64,000 nucleotides of DNA from Hymenopus coronatus (GCA_030762935.1 CM060883.1:34309501-34373500); one strand, 5' to 3'. Shown: positions 1-11,780, counted from the first letter of the stretch. A program made the numbers and translations. Notes: generated by a model not told the origin, from the sequence alone.

Positions 1-407
1 AATTTTTATTGTATTTTTCATAACGGGTAAACCGTAAGAGATGGACAAAAATTTACCACACAAAGAATGTAGAGCACGTTAATACACCTCAATTTATATC
101 ATACACATTTTTTTCGTGGAATTGGCCGTTTTAGAGATATTCCTTGTTATTGGTTTCAGCTTTAAAAAACTTCTATTTTTATCATACAGGGATTTGTCAA
201 CTCCTGTCCACACAACAAAGGAACTTCAGTCAGATAGCAACCAGATTTTTACTATCACTTTAACCTAAGGTACTCCCATATTTTCCTTCTACTTACAAGA
301 AAGCTAATGATAAGACTATTTCTGCTAATTTTTTCTCTAGTGTGAAGTAAATAGAAGCATTAGCTTTCTAAGAATAATTTGCTGCAGAGATGTAGAGAGA
401 GCCATCA
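1..407 (+). mobile_element. Family A element, 3' half
   Basis: First of about forty copies of one interspersed element. In sense order a full copy (~860-880 bp) has a palindrome around TATGTACATA, GATACCGAGATTTCACCGG, a GT-rich tract, CTCAAAAACGAAAAG, the palindrome ATACCAAACTTGGTAT, GCGACACGAAGATTTT, a C-rich run, AACCGTAAGAGATGGACAAA, GTCACATAGCAACC, and an end with GATGTAGAGAAAGTCATG then GGAACACATCAG. No coding capacity is conserved. This copy is cut by the window start near the CCGTAAGAGATGG box and its 3' end is degraded. Confidence 0.85.
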
Positions 408-555
408 TTTTTTTTAAAAATATGTATTAAAGCTTAATCAGTAGGCTAAAAAATTATATCCTAATGTTAAAACTCTTTGATACCGTGTTTAATTTTCCTA
501 TGCCGTAGAAATTACAGTTTTTCGTGTTTTTGTTTTGTTTTTTTGTTTGTTTTTT

Positions 556-790
556 TAGTTTAACGTCCTTTAACCTGGTTGGTCATATCGGTCGATGAAT
601 GAAATTGGTGAAATGATGCTCAAATGATCTCGGAGTCCATAGAGCTTAAAGTTACTTGGCATTCGTCTTCTCAGGATAAGGGAAAACCCCGGAAAAAACC
701 TTATCTGGATAATTCACCCTATGTGAGATTCGAACTCGTGAGCTTTAGAATGTGAGGCAGTTACGCTACCACCACACTACCCAGGAGGAC
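556..790 (-). mobile_element. SINE3 (tRNA-derived) copy
   Basis: Read on the minus strand this has a tRNA-like head with a box-B-like GAGTTCGAATCTC motif and a body containing CCTTATCCTGAGAAGACGAA. Two more copies lie at 4284-4490 and 58434-58668. A T-rich tract on the left is its A-rich tail. tRNA ancestry is inferred from the box B motif and repetition. Confidence 0.75.
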
Positions 791-1394
791 CTATTTTAGT
801 TATTGTATTTTCTCGTATAAAACGAACGCCGTTCACTTCAACATTTATAGTATAATATAACAGTCAATCTAAAAACTCTGAAAAAGAAAGAAAACCTAGA
901 AAGAGATATAACGAATAATTTAGCATGAAATCTGGTGTACGATCACGTAGCCCTTACCAATCTAATATCGAAACTGGCCTCAGGTCACGTCCATTACACT
1001 CAAATGAACATGTGAACGAGTTTCAGCGATATAGCAGTAGATATAATAGCCAGGAGTTAGCAAGCCCTGCTAGGGTTCCAATTTCAGGAGCCCCTCTTTA
1101 ATGTTATCACCCATTAGTGATTAAGCTAATATTACGTCGAATGAACAGCAATATATAGCCGTGCGTAAATGTGGGGTTACCGCATCCCCTTGCCATACGT
1201 GAACACGGATGAACAAGGTATAAGGAAGGATCAGGCCATGGGAACTCTGCATGCGATTATGGTGCATATATTACAGTGATTGGAGTAGCGTCAAATTGCT
1301 TTGGGTGCCTGAGGCACTTCAACCGATCCAGCACCGTCCAACACGGAACTGTGGTGTGCTTCACTGTCCCTCATACAAAAACACAGTAGGCAGT
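791..1394. other. Non-repeat interval, nothing recognised
   Basis: About 600 bp of mixed-composition sequence between SINE3 and the minisatellite. No long frame, RNA gene or copy of the window's repeat families was seen. Confidence 0.4.
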
Positions 1395-2468
1395 GTTCTG
1401 TGAGGAGTCAGGATTTGGCAATTCCCACAAAATCATAAGTGGCAGAAATTGTGAGAAATTGGGATTTGTGAAATCTTAAAAAGTTCCTAACCGGTAGAAA
1501 TCTGTGAGGAGTCAGGATTTGGCAATACCCATACAGTCATAAGTGGTAGAAATTGTGAGAAATTGGGATTTGTGAATTCTTAAAAAGTCATAACCGGTAG
1601 AAATCTGTGAGGAGTCAGGATTTGGGAGTTCCTTCAAAACCATAACTGGTAGAAAAGTGTCAGAAATTTGGATTTGTGAATTCTTAAAAAGTCATAACCG
1701 GTAGAAATCTGTGAGGAGTCAGGATTTGGGAGTTCCTTCAAAACTATAACTGGTAGAAAAGTGTCAGAAATTTGGATTTGTGAATTCTTACAAAGTCATA
1801 ACTAGTAGAGATCTGTCAGTAGTCAGCATTTGGGAGTTCCTTCAAGATCATAAGCGGTAGAAAATTGTGAGAAATCGGCATTTGTGAATGCCTACAAAAT
1901 CACAACCAGTAGAAAACTAGAAATCTGGATTTGTGAATTCTTACAAAGTCATAACTGGTAGAACTCTGTCAGGAGTCAGAATTTGGGAATTCTTTCAACA
2001 TCTTAAATGGTTGAAAATGGTGAGAAATCACCATTTTTGAACTCCTTCAAAATCATAGTCGGTATAAAACTGTGAGATTTCGGTGTTTGTGAATTCCTAC
2101 AAAGTTATAACCGGTAAAAAATATGATAAATTGAGATTTGTGAATTAGTATAAAATCATAGCCAGTAGAAAGCTGAGAATAACCGGGAATTGTGAAAGTC
2201 TATAAAATCTCAGCCAATGGAAAACTATAAGAAATCGGGTTTGTGATTTACTATAAAATCATAATCGGTAGAAGACTGAGAAATTGGGATCATAAATTGT
2301 TACAAAATCATAACCGTAGAAAACTGTGAGAACTTGAGGTTTTTGAATTTCTAGAAAGTCATAACCGGTATAAATCTGCCATAGGTCAGGATTTGTGAAT
2401 TCCTTCAAGATCATAACCGGTAGAAAACTGTGAGAAATTGGGACATGTGCATTTTTACAAAATCATAA
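1395..2468. repeat. Minisatellite, ~52 bp unit organised as ~104 bp dimers
   Basis: About twenty diverged units share GTCATAACCGGTAGAAA followed by CTGTGAG and GGATTTGTGAATTC. In the left third CCGGTAGAAATCTGTGAGG recurs at 1491, 1594 and 1698, a period of 103-104 bp with an intervening half-unit, so a dimer is repeated. Towards the right end dimers blur into single units with more substitutions. No sequence-constant repeat with unrelated spacers is present. Confidence 0.9.
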
Positions 2469-2961
2469 TTTATTTTTGTACCAAAAGTGTAAGTGCTACA
2501 TTATGTGTAGGGCTCTAGTCACTCAAAGTAAATTTAATAGAAATTCGGTTCCTATTAGTTACAATAATCTGGCAAACTTGGCTAATACGAAGTTGAAGGG
2601 ACAATGAAAAAACATCTAATTATTCAGGATTTCGATTTACAAAAGTTTGATTTTTTAAAAATGTTTTTAATTAAAACAGATCTAAATTGAATGAAATTAC
2701 AGGAAGGGCAGCTTTAGAGAGTTTAGTTACAGTTTTGTAATCTTAAAGATCAGTTTCAGTTCAGATTCAAAGCTTTTTACACAAAACTAGATATCTTTGT
2801 TTGTTTAACCACTTTTTAACGCACTCATCGACGTCAGGATTTTCACGCCGTTCTGCTCTTTAACTTTCGTCACTGTTGGTATTTACACTGTTCAAAATGT
2901 TATCCTTACTTTTGAGGTGCGTAGACAACGTATTCTGGGGAATTCCAAAGTCTCTTACGAT
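2469..2961. other. AT-rich interval, nothing recognised
   Basis: Low-complexity AT-rich DNA without a convincing frame or known repeat. Confidence 0.4.
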
Positions 2962-3751
2962 GTTACTTTCTCTACACGTATTATGTATATAGTGTATAGA
3001 AAAGCTATTGCATTCCACCCAAAAATTCGATACCGATATTTCACCGAAATAAATATTTTGGGTCGCCCTGCAGTATTTTTACAAAAAGGTCCGTGTGTGT
3101 GCGCGTACGTGTGCGTGTGTGGACAGCATAGCTCAAAAACGAAAAGACCGTTGCATACCAAACTTGATGCGACACGAAAATTTTCAAGAAAATCTCCCCA
3201 CCTCAAACTACCCTTTACTTGGACCTTTTTTCGAAAATTTTGATTTTATCAAAGATGACTAACGATTTTCATTAAAATATCGTATATTAAAGATATTTAC
3301 CTGAAAAAAATATGTATATCTTTAATTTTTTGGGAATAGCCTCTGAAGATTACTTAATCCTGGATGAATTTTACGGAGTTTTGCATACCTGCTAAACCGT
3401 ATGAGATACACAAAAACCTAACACACAAAATAAATAGAACACATTAAAACTCACAATAGATGTTATATGATAGTTTTTGTGGTGTTGATCGTTATCGAGA
3501 TATTCCTTGTTTTTGGCTTCAGCTTTAAAAAACGTATACTTTTCTCATACAAGAATTTGTCAACTTGTACCCATACAAACAAAGAAACTTCAGTCACATA
3601 GCAACCAGCTTTTGACTGTCACTTTAACCTATGGTACTCCCTTATTTCGCTTCTACTCACAAGGAGGCAATTAATATTTCTGCTAATTTTTCTCGATTAG
3701 CATGAAGTAAATAGAAGCATTGGCTTTTAACAATAATTTGTTCCAGAGATG
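2962..3751 (+). mobile_element. Family A1 element, nearly complete
   Basis: Begins at the terminal palindrome (ACTTTCTCTACACG, then a TATGTATATAG core) and runs through all internal landmarks in order. It stops at GAGATG, so the last ~35 bp including GGAACACATCAG are missing. Confidence 0.9.
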
Positions 3752-4179
3752 TTGGTGTATTTCGTGTTTTTGTTTCCCATGTTGATCATCTAACTTGTGA
3801 AACTCTTGTTTTCGGATAGAAGCCCTTTGTTTGCCGCCACTAAAGCTATCTCTTGCCTCCTCGCATCATGTAACTGCTAGTCGACGGGAAAACTTGCACG
3901 GTGTAACGACCTGATGAACGCCGATGTAATCCATCTGAAAGAGCTCGCGCGGCCCACAGCGAACTAATGTCCGTCGCTGAGAGGATTTATCACCTTTTGA
4001 TTCTACGCTATTCTCTGTGTTGCTTGTCGGCCTTGCATGTATTCAGCTTAGTGATGTCACGCATAGCTGACGTCACAGCTGATAATTAGTTGCTCCAAAT
4101 ATTAAACCATGGCTTAACGCTAAGCATCAATTTTAACTAGAAAATAAATTTGCACTACATACTTACTGATTGAATTGTT
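3752..4179. other. Single-copy-looking interval with two CRE-like sites
   Basis: Locally GC-richer than its surroundings. It contains TGATGTCA at 4052-4059 and the perfect CRE palindrome TGACGTCA at 4068-4075. No exon, TATA box or long frame supports a promoter, so regulatory function is only a possibility. Confidence 0.25.
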
Positions 4180-4227
4180 TTTTACCTTCTCTACCCATAC
4201 ATACTATGTACATAGTGCATAGAGAAG

Positions 4228-4228
<1 letters not shown>

Positions 4229-4283
<55 letters not shown>
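4229..4283. repeat. (ATT)n microsatellite
   Basis: About 18 ATT units, lying where the 3' tail of the adjacent minus-strand SINE3 should be, so probably its (AAT)n tail. Confidence 0.95.
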
Positions 4284-4490
4284 TTGTAGTTTAACGTCCT
4301 TTAGCATGGTTGGCCATATCGGACGATGAATGAAATTGGTGAAATGATGCTCAAATGATCTCGGAGTCAATGGAGGGCATTCGTCTTCTCAGGATAAGGG
4401 AAAGACACAAAGAAAAAAAAAAAATAAACCGTATCCTGGTAACTCACCCTAAGCGAGATTCGAACTCACGACCTTTTGAATGTGAGTCAT
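4284..4490 (-). mobile_element. SINE3 copy inserted in family A
   Basis: Same body as at 556-790, with box-B-like GAGTTCGAATCTC in minus orientation. The first part of the tRNA head is missing. It interrupts a family A copy just inside the terminal palindrome, so it is younger than that copy. Confidence 0.8.
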
Positions 4491-5274
4491 TGTAATGCAC
4501 CCAAAAATTCGGTACCAAGATTTCACCGGAAATACATGTCTTGAGATTCCCTGAATTAAAAAAAAAGCATTTTTAGAAAATGTCCTTGAGTGTGTGTGTG
4601 GGGAGGGGCAGCATACCTCTAAAACGAAAAGACGGTTATATACCAAAGTTGGTTGTATCTTCCAAGGATGTGACACGAAGAATTTAAAGAAAATCCCCCA
4701 CCCTCAAATTTTTCGAAAATTTTGATGCTCTCAAAAATGGCTGTAATGATTTTGATTAAAATATCATATATATAAAAGACATTTATCTGACAAATAATAT
4801 GTACATCTTGAGTTTTCCGGGAATAGTCTCTTAAGACTACTTTATTCTGGATGAATTTTACAAAATTTTGCATAACTGCTAAACCGTAAGAGATGGACAA
4901 AAACTTATTACACAAAAATAGTAGAACACATTAAAACACAAAATTTATGTATCATAACTTTTTCTCGTGGAGCTGATCGTTTCTACGATATTCCTTATTT
5001 TTGGTTTCAGCTTTAAAAAAGTATGCTTTTCTCATACAGAATTTGTCAACTCCTGTCCATACAAACAAAGGAACTTCAGTCACATAGCAACCAGCTTTTG
5101 ACTATCACTTTAACCTATGATACTCTGTTATTTCGCTTCTACTTACAAGGAAGCAAATAATAATACTATTTCTGCTAATTTTTTCTCGACTAGCATGAAG
5201 TAAATAAAAGCATAAGCTTTTCAGCAATAATTTGTTCCAGAGATTTAGAGAAAGTCATGTGAGTGCAACACATA

Positions 5275-5871
5275 TTTTACTTTTATAATCCATTATGTAT
5301 TGATTTATTATTTTACATGTTCTTTTGTTTCGTGCACAAGATGGAAACGCTAGAGGCACGATTAAGTATTCCGTGTGTTTTTTAATTTATAAAAGTTTTG
5401 AATTTCTCTCTGCAATTTTGTTTTTGTTATAAACAAGTTCCATGGCGATATATTTTCTTTGTTGTGAGGTTAAGACATATAAAAAGGCTAGCCAGAAGTG
5501 AGGTAGAGAAACACTTGAAGAAAATTTTGGTCGAGAAAGAACGGTCGCGTCTTCCGGGTTATACTTCATAGGTGGGGAACCCAAGGAGACAAAGTATATA
5601 GTTATCCTTACGCGTTGGTTGATAACATATAAACATTTTAAATGGAATATATTCTGTCTTCTACCAACATAAAATAGAATCTAGGAGCAATGAAATATTA
5701 TTCGTCCGAATAAATAAAATAGTTTATTGAAATCGACTAAAGTAATCGGGAGAATACTGCGTTGATAAAACACATGAAAGCACTAGTGGTAAAGACTTCG
5801 TGGCTCATTCGTTTGGATAAAAAACCCTAGTTTTGTAAAATGAAACAGAAGATTCAATAATGATTTATTTA
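5275..5871. other. Non-repeat interval, nothing recognised
   Basis: About 600 bp, AT-rich, with only short frames. The left target-site copy of the next SINE ends this interval. Confidence 0.35.
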
Positions 5872-5881
5872 TACAAGAAAA

Positions 5882-6170
5882 ACGTAATCCCGTGGCATGA
5901 GTCTACAAGGGACCATGGCCTACCGTCCGGCCCTATCTCGGCCCAAAGGTATCATGAATGAGATGCAGTGCTGGAGGGTGAGACCTCCCGGCCGGTTGAT
6001 ACGGTCTTCTCGATCAAGTAGCTCCTCAATTGGCTCTCTCCCAGGGACCTTACGAGGCTGAGTGCACCCCGGACCAGGTCTCCCAGCGGGGGAAACTTCC
6101 CTACGCCGGTACCGGGAATCGAACCCAGGTATCCCGCTTGGCAAGCAGCCGCGCTAAGGAGATGACCATG
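5882..6170 (-). mobile_element. SINE2 (tRNA-derived) with target duplication
   Basis: Minus-strand tRNA-like head carries box B GGTTCGATTCCCGG, then a body with CTGGGAGACCTGGTCCGGGG-type sequence. The direct repeat TACAAGAAAA at 5872-5881 and 6171-6180 is a target-site duplication, so the ends are well fixed. Other copies lie at 12584, 34665 and 49580. Confidence 0.9.
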
Positions 6171-6184
6171 TACAAGAAAACTTA

Positions 6185-6425
6185 TTCATACCGGCTGGAG
6201 TATAATCCGGGCTTGTGGGCCGTGGTCTACTGGGCTGCTCCTCCTTTTTCCCAGACATCTTCGGTGGCAGCGATGAGGTCGAAGTGCTCTAGTGGACGTT
6301 TCAACTGCGACTGCCGCTGCCACCGAAGATGTCTGCCTTAGTCGCAGACGAAACCTCTGGGAAGAAGGAGGAGCCCAGTAGACCACGGCCCACAAGCCCG
6401 GATTATACTCCAACCAGTATTGACA
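6185..6425. repeat. Large nested palindrome (fold-back element)
   Basis: Outer arms of about 65 bp (left ~6188-6252, right ~6357-6422) are near-perfect reverse complements and include GTATAATCCGGGCTTGTGGG. Inside lies a second inverted pair, CAGACATCTTCGGTGGCAGC at 6252-6272 against its complement at 6314-6334. A further short pair, AGTCGCAGAC near 6339 and GTCTGCGAC near 6456, extends the symmetry. GC content is well above the surroundings. It resembles a fold-back or MITE-like element; no transposase is present and the family is unknown. Confidence 0.8.
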
Positions 6426-6573
6426 CCGGTCGTGAAAGTCTAAGAACGTATTCTTAGTCTGCGACACTAGATTATTAACCATAAACCCTGATAGTGGCCT
6501 GAGAGAAAGAACTCATTGCTTCTATCGACTGACTACCTATAATAGTATCTTATTTTGGCACTCATACGAGGCG

Positions 6574-6869
6574 TCGCCCTCCGTGGTGAAATGGTTACCA
6601 TGCTAACTTCATATACCCAAGGTCGCGGGTTCAAACCCGGCGGAGGACGATGGATTTTTTCGGGTGTAAAAATCCTTACCATAGCTTCCTTCGGAAGGGA
6701 AGTAAAGTGGTTGGTCCCGTGTCGTAAATTTACGGCACGTAAAAGAGCCTCAAGCCTGAAAGAGAGGCCTCTGAGCAAAATTAAGCGGTCTTTCACGCCC
6801 ATTTTAGAATGGGAAGCTGAAAACCACAGCAGTTATAGAGCGTCCGTAAATAAAACTCCATTTTTTACC
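6574..6869 (+). mobile_element. SINE1 (tRNA-derived), full length with target duplication
   Basis: Reference copy of the commonest SINE here (about 8 copies). The head has acceptor-like arms CCTCCGT/GCGGAGG, box A-like GTGGTGAAATGG and box B GGGTTCAAACCC. The body contains TTCCTTCGGAAGGGAAGTAAA and ends near GTCCGTAAATAA. CATACGAGGCG at 6563-6573 and 6870-6880 is an 11 bp target duplication. Confidence 0.9.
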
Positions 6870-6880
6870 CATACGAGGCG

Positions 6881-8292
6881 GTTTTGCTTCATATTGACAC
6901 CGTAAGCCGGCGTCTTGGTTCCAATCCAATCCGACGTCGGGGCGCGTTTTCTCATTGTGCTCCGGTGTCCCCCGCCATTCAAGCAATTGCTCTATCATCA
7001 CCTTTCCTATCATCTATCTCGCTTGAATTTCATATCATCCACTTCCTCACGCTCCACTCGTTCCAATTGGTTTCGTGTCGTTGGCTCCCCGACAGAACTC
7101 TGACCCCTAGGTGTCCGCTTTAAGTCCTAGGGGGGTGTCAGTCCTAAAATATGGGGAGGGTAAGCAGACTACGAAAAACAATTGACACGGTACACGAGGC
7201 GAAATTACCGCTTGGAAGAAGACATTGCTCGAAAAGCATTTTGCCGAAAACTTCAGACCACACTGTGCCTTCTCTGAACGCTTTTCTTATCGATCCAGGA
7301 ATACAGAACCCGTGACGTCATGGAGGATTGATAAATAGCAATGCTTCTTCCTGGTGACACTAAAATCCTCTGGCAGGCGCCATTTTTTTAATCTGGAAGG
7401 GCTAGGGGGGTGCCCGTGGGGTGTAATAGATTCCTCTATGCTAATGCCCCATCCATCTAGAGGGCAAAGTGCTGCTCCGTCACTTGCAATTTACATAGAA
7501 TTCCAAACCCCTCGCTTATCCCCCCATTCGGTTTTGTTTCTAGATTAATTATATAAAATTTCTTTCCTAACCCTCAGCAAAGGGCTGTTCCCCTGGTTGT
7601 GTGCAATAATTGGATGAATTTATTAGTGCATAAATATGCCAAACATCGCCACTCCAACACGCTCCAAAACCCAGCAAAAAATGGAATTAAATTCTGACAT
7701 CTTTTGATTATTGCAGTACTTATTTCTCACCACTGAGCTGGCCTTAATAAATTTCCCTACCCCTTCCTTGACGTGTGATGGCGGCTATGTGAGAAATTAC
7801 CGTTTTAATTTCATTTTACTTCATTGAATGTAACTCAATTCTTCAGCTTCCACGTTCTCTGATCTCAAACTCAAAAGACATTAGCTTTACATAATTTGAT
7901 ATTTGAACTGAAAGAATGTGTTTCAGGCATTTATTACATCAAGTTCCACTCTGATCAGCAATGAAGTCAGACATACTTTATTAATAATTATCACCAATGC
8001 CATTCTTGGACAGACGCTAGCCAGGTTACACATCAAGAAACATCATGTTAAGGTCTGATTGAGTCAGATGACTCAATGGTGAAACAGAACATGTCGTGTT
8101 AGGGCCGAGTTTTGCCAAGTATTCGAGATCTTATAAATAATTTACAGTTCGTAGTTAGGCAATTACTTCTTGAAATGCCTGAAAAGCAATTTTGATTTAT
8201 TATTGTATTTTTTTCTACATTTTTTCAACATTTTATTGAACATTAAGAAAAAAAATCTGATGTGATCTGTTTCAATTTTCACGATTACATTT
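6881..8292. other. Mostly single-copy interval
   Basis: The first ~250 bp are C/T-rich with a box-B-like GGTTCCAATCC near 6917 and may be a further tRNA-derived SINE. A small hairpin built on CCCCTAGG/CCTAGGGG lies at ~7100-7141. TTGAGTCAGATGACTCAA at 8059-8076 is a palindrome of two AP-1-type sites. The rest shows no recognisable gene. Confidence 0.3.
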
Positions 8293-9110
8293 TTACTTTC
8301 TCTAGCCCCGAATGTACACTGTACGTGTGTGTGTGTGTGTGTGGGTGGGTGTGTGTGTGTGGGTGTGTGTGTGTGTCCGTGAATACGATAACTCAAAAAC
8401 GAAAAGCCGGTAAAGCACCAAACTTGGTATTTAAGTTTAGTATCTTCCAGGGATACGACACGAAGATTTTAAGAAAAATCCCCCCACCCAAAACTACCCT
8501 TCACATGGATTTTTTTTCGAAAATTTTGATCTTCTTAAAAATGGCTCTAACGATTTTTATTAAAATATCATATATTAAATATATTTAGCTGACAAATAAT
8601 ATGTATATCTTGAACTTTCAGGGAATAGCTTCTAAAGAGCTGTTTATTCTGGATGAATTTTGCTTAATTTAGCATAAATAGTAAACCGTAAGAGATAGAC
8701 AAAAACTTACTATACAAAAAATGTAGGTATTGTTAAAATACACAAGTTATTCAATTACATTTTTCTCGTGAAACTTACAATTTTCGAGGTATTCAGTGTT
8801 ATTTGTTTCGGTTGTGAAGTACTTATACTTTTCTCAGACGGGAGTGTGCGGATTTCTTTTGTTCTACTCCTGGCCAAGAAAGGAAGGGATTTGTAATGAC
8901 AATCGCATAACGATAGATTTTAAAGCATTTGACTATGGCTTTAGCCTAGTGTGTTCCCTTATTTTTTCCTCCTTATAAGGAACTAAGTAGTAAGAACATT
9001 GTGCTAATGAGTACCTCAATTAGCAAGGTGCAGAAAGAAGAATAATCTTATGTAAGAAGTTTGTAGAACAGCCAGAGAAAATCATGTGAGTGTAACAGAT
9101 CAGATTTTTA
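8293..9110 (+). mobile_element. Family A2 (diverged form) element
   Basis: Starts with the variant terminus CTTTCTCTAGCCCCG and leads straight into a long GT tract, so the GATACCGAG segment is missing. The 3' half has A2 features: single AACTAAGTAGTAAG box and diverged sequence where A1 has GTCACATAGCAACC. It ends with AGAGAAAATCATGTGAG then CAGATC. Confidence 0.85.
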
Positions 9111-9417
9111 TATTAGTAAGCATTTACACATAAACATGGCAATGCTGTATATGTTTTATTTATAGTTCATTTAATGTATATATTATAGTAGTCCTTTCTA
9201 ATATACCGAGTGTTAATGAACTACACAAAATATTTTCACAGAATTAGGTGATGTCTTAAATAATTTGAGATGGGTACCTCTGGTTTCTCTGTTCAAATTT
9301 CGACGCTATGGATAAGTTTCTAAAGTACTTGTCCGCCACTGGCCGATGATATCATTTGACAACACAACAACAAAAACGAAGGGCGATGAAGAGTGCAGCT
9401 TTCTGGTGTAATTAATG
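9111..9417. other. AT-rich interval left of the hAT element
   Basis: No gene or family repeat recognised; it ends at the 8 bp target duplication of the hAT element. Confidence 0.35.
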
Positions 9418-9545
9418 GTTATAACTAGAGCTGGGATTTCTATGTAAATACATATTTTGTTCCTTGTTATTTGGATGCTGGGAAAAGTTATATCTTCATA
9501 TACCACTACGTTAGGTTTACTATAACTGAATTTCATTTGACATAC

Positions 9546-10195
9546 TTTTACTTTCTCTCTATACACTATGCACTCTATGCACTCCACCAAAAAATTCGAT
9601 ACCGAGATTTCACCGGAAATATATGTTTTAGGGTCCCCTGTATCCAAAAAAAGTATTTTCAGAAAAAGGTCCGTGTGTCTGTGAACATAACTCAAAAACG
9701 AAAAGTCGGTAAAATACCAAACTTGGTATTTAAGTTTAGAATCTTCTAGGGATGCGACACGAAGATTTTGAGAAAAATCCCCCCAACCCCAAACTACCCT
9801 TTACATAGAACTCTTTTCGAAAATTTTGATTTTCTAACAAATGGCTGTAACAATTTTCATTAAAATGTCGTATATTAAAGATATTTACCCGGCAAATAAA
9901 ATGTATATTTTGAATTTTCTGGGAACAGCCTCTGAAGACTACTTTATTCTGGGTCAATTTTATGGAATTTTGCATAACTGCTAAACTGTAAGAGATGGAC
10001 AAAAACTTACCACACGGCAAATATAGAACACTTTAAAACACACAATTTATGTCATATACATTTTTCTCGTGGAGTTGATTGTTTTTTAGATATTCCTTTT
10101 TTTTTGTTTCAGCTATAAAAAACATACTTTTTCTCATACAGGACTTTGTGAACTCGTGTCCATATAAACAAAGGAACTTCAGTCACATAGCAACC
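9546..10195 (+). mobile_element. Family A1 element inside the hAT element
   Basis: Starts at a decayed terminal palindrome (TACTTTCTCTC) and runs to GTCACATAGCAACC, where it stops abruptly; the last ~170 bp are absent. It separates the hAT left end from its transposase. Confidence 0.9.
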
Positions 10196-10434
10196 ATAGA
10201 CAGGTATTGAAAAATAAGGAATGGCCATACCAGGTAAAGAAAGGAATATGATTGACAGCCACTTAAGAGCATGACTACAACAACATTGAAAAGAAACTTG
10301 TTAGGCCTAATGGGTTTGCTAATTATACCATGAAACTGCTGTAAATGTTGTACTCAATACTTTTCATTTCTTGTACTTAGTTTCATTCAAAGTGGGTAAG
10401 TGAACAGTGTACCTCAATTCTCTCTGGTTAGAAT

Positions 10435-11780
10435 ATGGCACCTGTCTCATCTTTACTGTCTTCAAAATTAAAATCATGGACTGCAATTGACGAGTGCTTT
10501 ACGACTGACTGCAAAATAGTCATTTGTCAAGATTGCAACAAATATATAGGATGCTCTATGACATCCCAGCTTGAACATCATTTAAGAAATGCACTTCATA
10601 GGAAAAACAAACAATTACGCCAACCAACAAAGCAAATGCTTCTAACACACATGAAAAATTCTTCAAGTTCAATTAATCCTTTCTATAAGGATTTGTGCAG
10701 TGCAATAATTGCTGCTAATATTCCATGGTACAAGATTCAAGTGCCTAAATTAAGATATTTCTTGGAAAAATTCTGCAATCAACATATACCAGACGATTCA
10801 GCATTACGCAAAAACTATCTGCATGTTTGCTACGATGAATATTGGACAGCATAAGAGAGTGATTAGGAGATTCTTTCATATGGGTTGCGGTTGATGAAGC
10901 AACTGATTCTAAGAGACGTAACATAGCAAATCCCATGGTAGGAAAATTGGAACCTGACAGCGCTTCTAACCCGTGTTTAATCTACTGTAAAGAGGTGGAC
11001 TATACAAATCATTCAACTATTGCAAGATTTGTGAATGATGGGCTAAAAGTGTTGTGGCCTACCGGAACTCAAGAAGAGAAAGTGCTATATTCTGATGCTT
11101 AAAGCTGCACCTGCTCTGAAGGTATTTTACCCCAATATGCTCCATTTGACGTGCTTAGCTCATAGTTTGCAACGTGTTGCCGAGGATATAAGAGTTAAGT
11201 TTCCAGAAGTGAATACATTAATTTCGGCAACAAAAAGTGCTTCTAAAAGCCCACAGCGAGTGAACTCCTAGAAAGACCAACTTCCAGGAACACCATTGTC
11301 TCCAGAACCAGTGTTAACTAGTTGGGGAATGTGGATTGAAGCAGTGAACACTTATGGTGAACCTTTCGATGACACAAAGACTGTTGTGGTTTCTTTTGAC
11401 CCTGAAAGTGCTGCATGAATCTCAGCATGCCTTCAGTGATTCCAAAATGGTTTGTTCTGTCTCCTACATTAGAAGCAACTTTAGCTGGCTCCCGGAGAGT
11501 ATCACACATTTGGAAACTTCAGAACTTACAATTGAAACTTCTATTGGTGTTGTGGAAGATACAGTTGAAAAACTAAGTGTAGTGCATGGGGAGAAGGGTA
11601 AGAGTGCATGGAATAAATTAAAAACAGTTTTGAGTAAAATCCTAGATATTCAGCACATGTGATGTTGAGCCTTCATTTTCCGCTTATAAGAACATTCTAT
11701 CTGATAAAAGGCTATCAATGACCCCAAAGAACTTAGAAAAATATTTAATTGTTCACTGTGCTGCAAAATTTAATGAATAA
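10435..11780 (+). pseudogene. Broken hAT transposase, CGGBP1/ZBED-like
   Basis: The first 139 codons are intact. A BED-like zinc finger can be seen (C31-x2-C34 with H49 and H55), followed by KDLCSAIIAANIPWYKIQ, typical of CGGBP1-like hAT proteins. A one-base shift near 10846 moves the frame; it then reads the acidic motif VDEATDS (~10890), with a TGA just before. Later out-of-frame segments show [22 protein letters not shown] and the C-terminal dimerisation motif VEPSFSAYKNILSDKR, ending at TAA 11778-11780. It would cut and paste the element; several stops and shifts make it non-functional. The middle (~11400-11660) is the most degraded. Confidence 0.88.

Larger units (their letters stand above)
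4180..5274 (+). mobile_element. Family A1 element split by a SINE3
   Basis: The terminal palindrome (TACTATGTACATAGTG) lies at 4180-4232 and the rest resumes at 4491 with GCACCCAAAAATTCGG. The gap holds an ATT microsatellite and a SINE3. The 3' terminus is complete enough to show TTTAGAGAAAGTCATGTGAG. Confidence 0.9.

Noticed and set aside
1395..2468. Possible CRISPR-like array.
   Set aside because: Every position of the unit is repeated and diverges gradually; there are no constant repeats separated by unrelated spacers.
5920..6341. Frames of 74-103 codons in the GC-richer segment.
   Set aside because: They lie inside SINE2 and the fold-back palindrome, where GC content removes stop codons by chance.
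9736..10020. A similar 60-95 residue frame containing SISYGLAVMQNSVKF recurs on the antisense strand of many family A copies (e.g. 4619, 9736, 14265, 19631, 23030, 25142).
   Set aside because: It is shared because the copies share ancestry. The copies shift frame relative to one another after ~50 residues and carry stops at different points, so there is no sign of selection for a protein.
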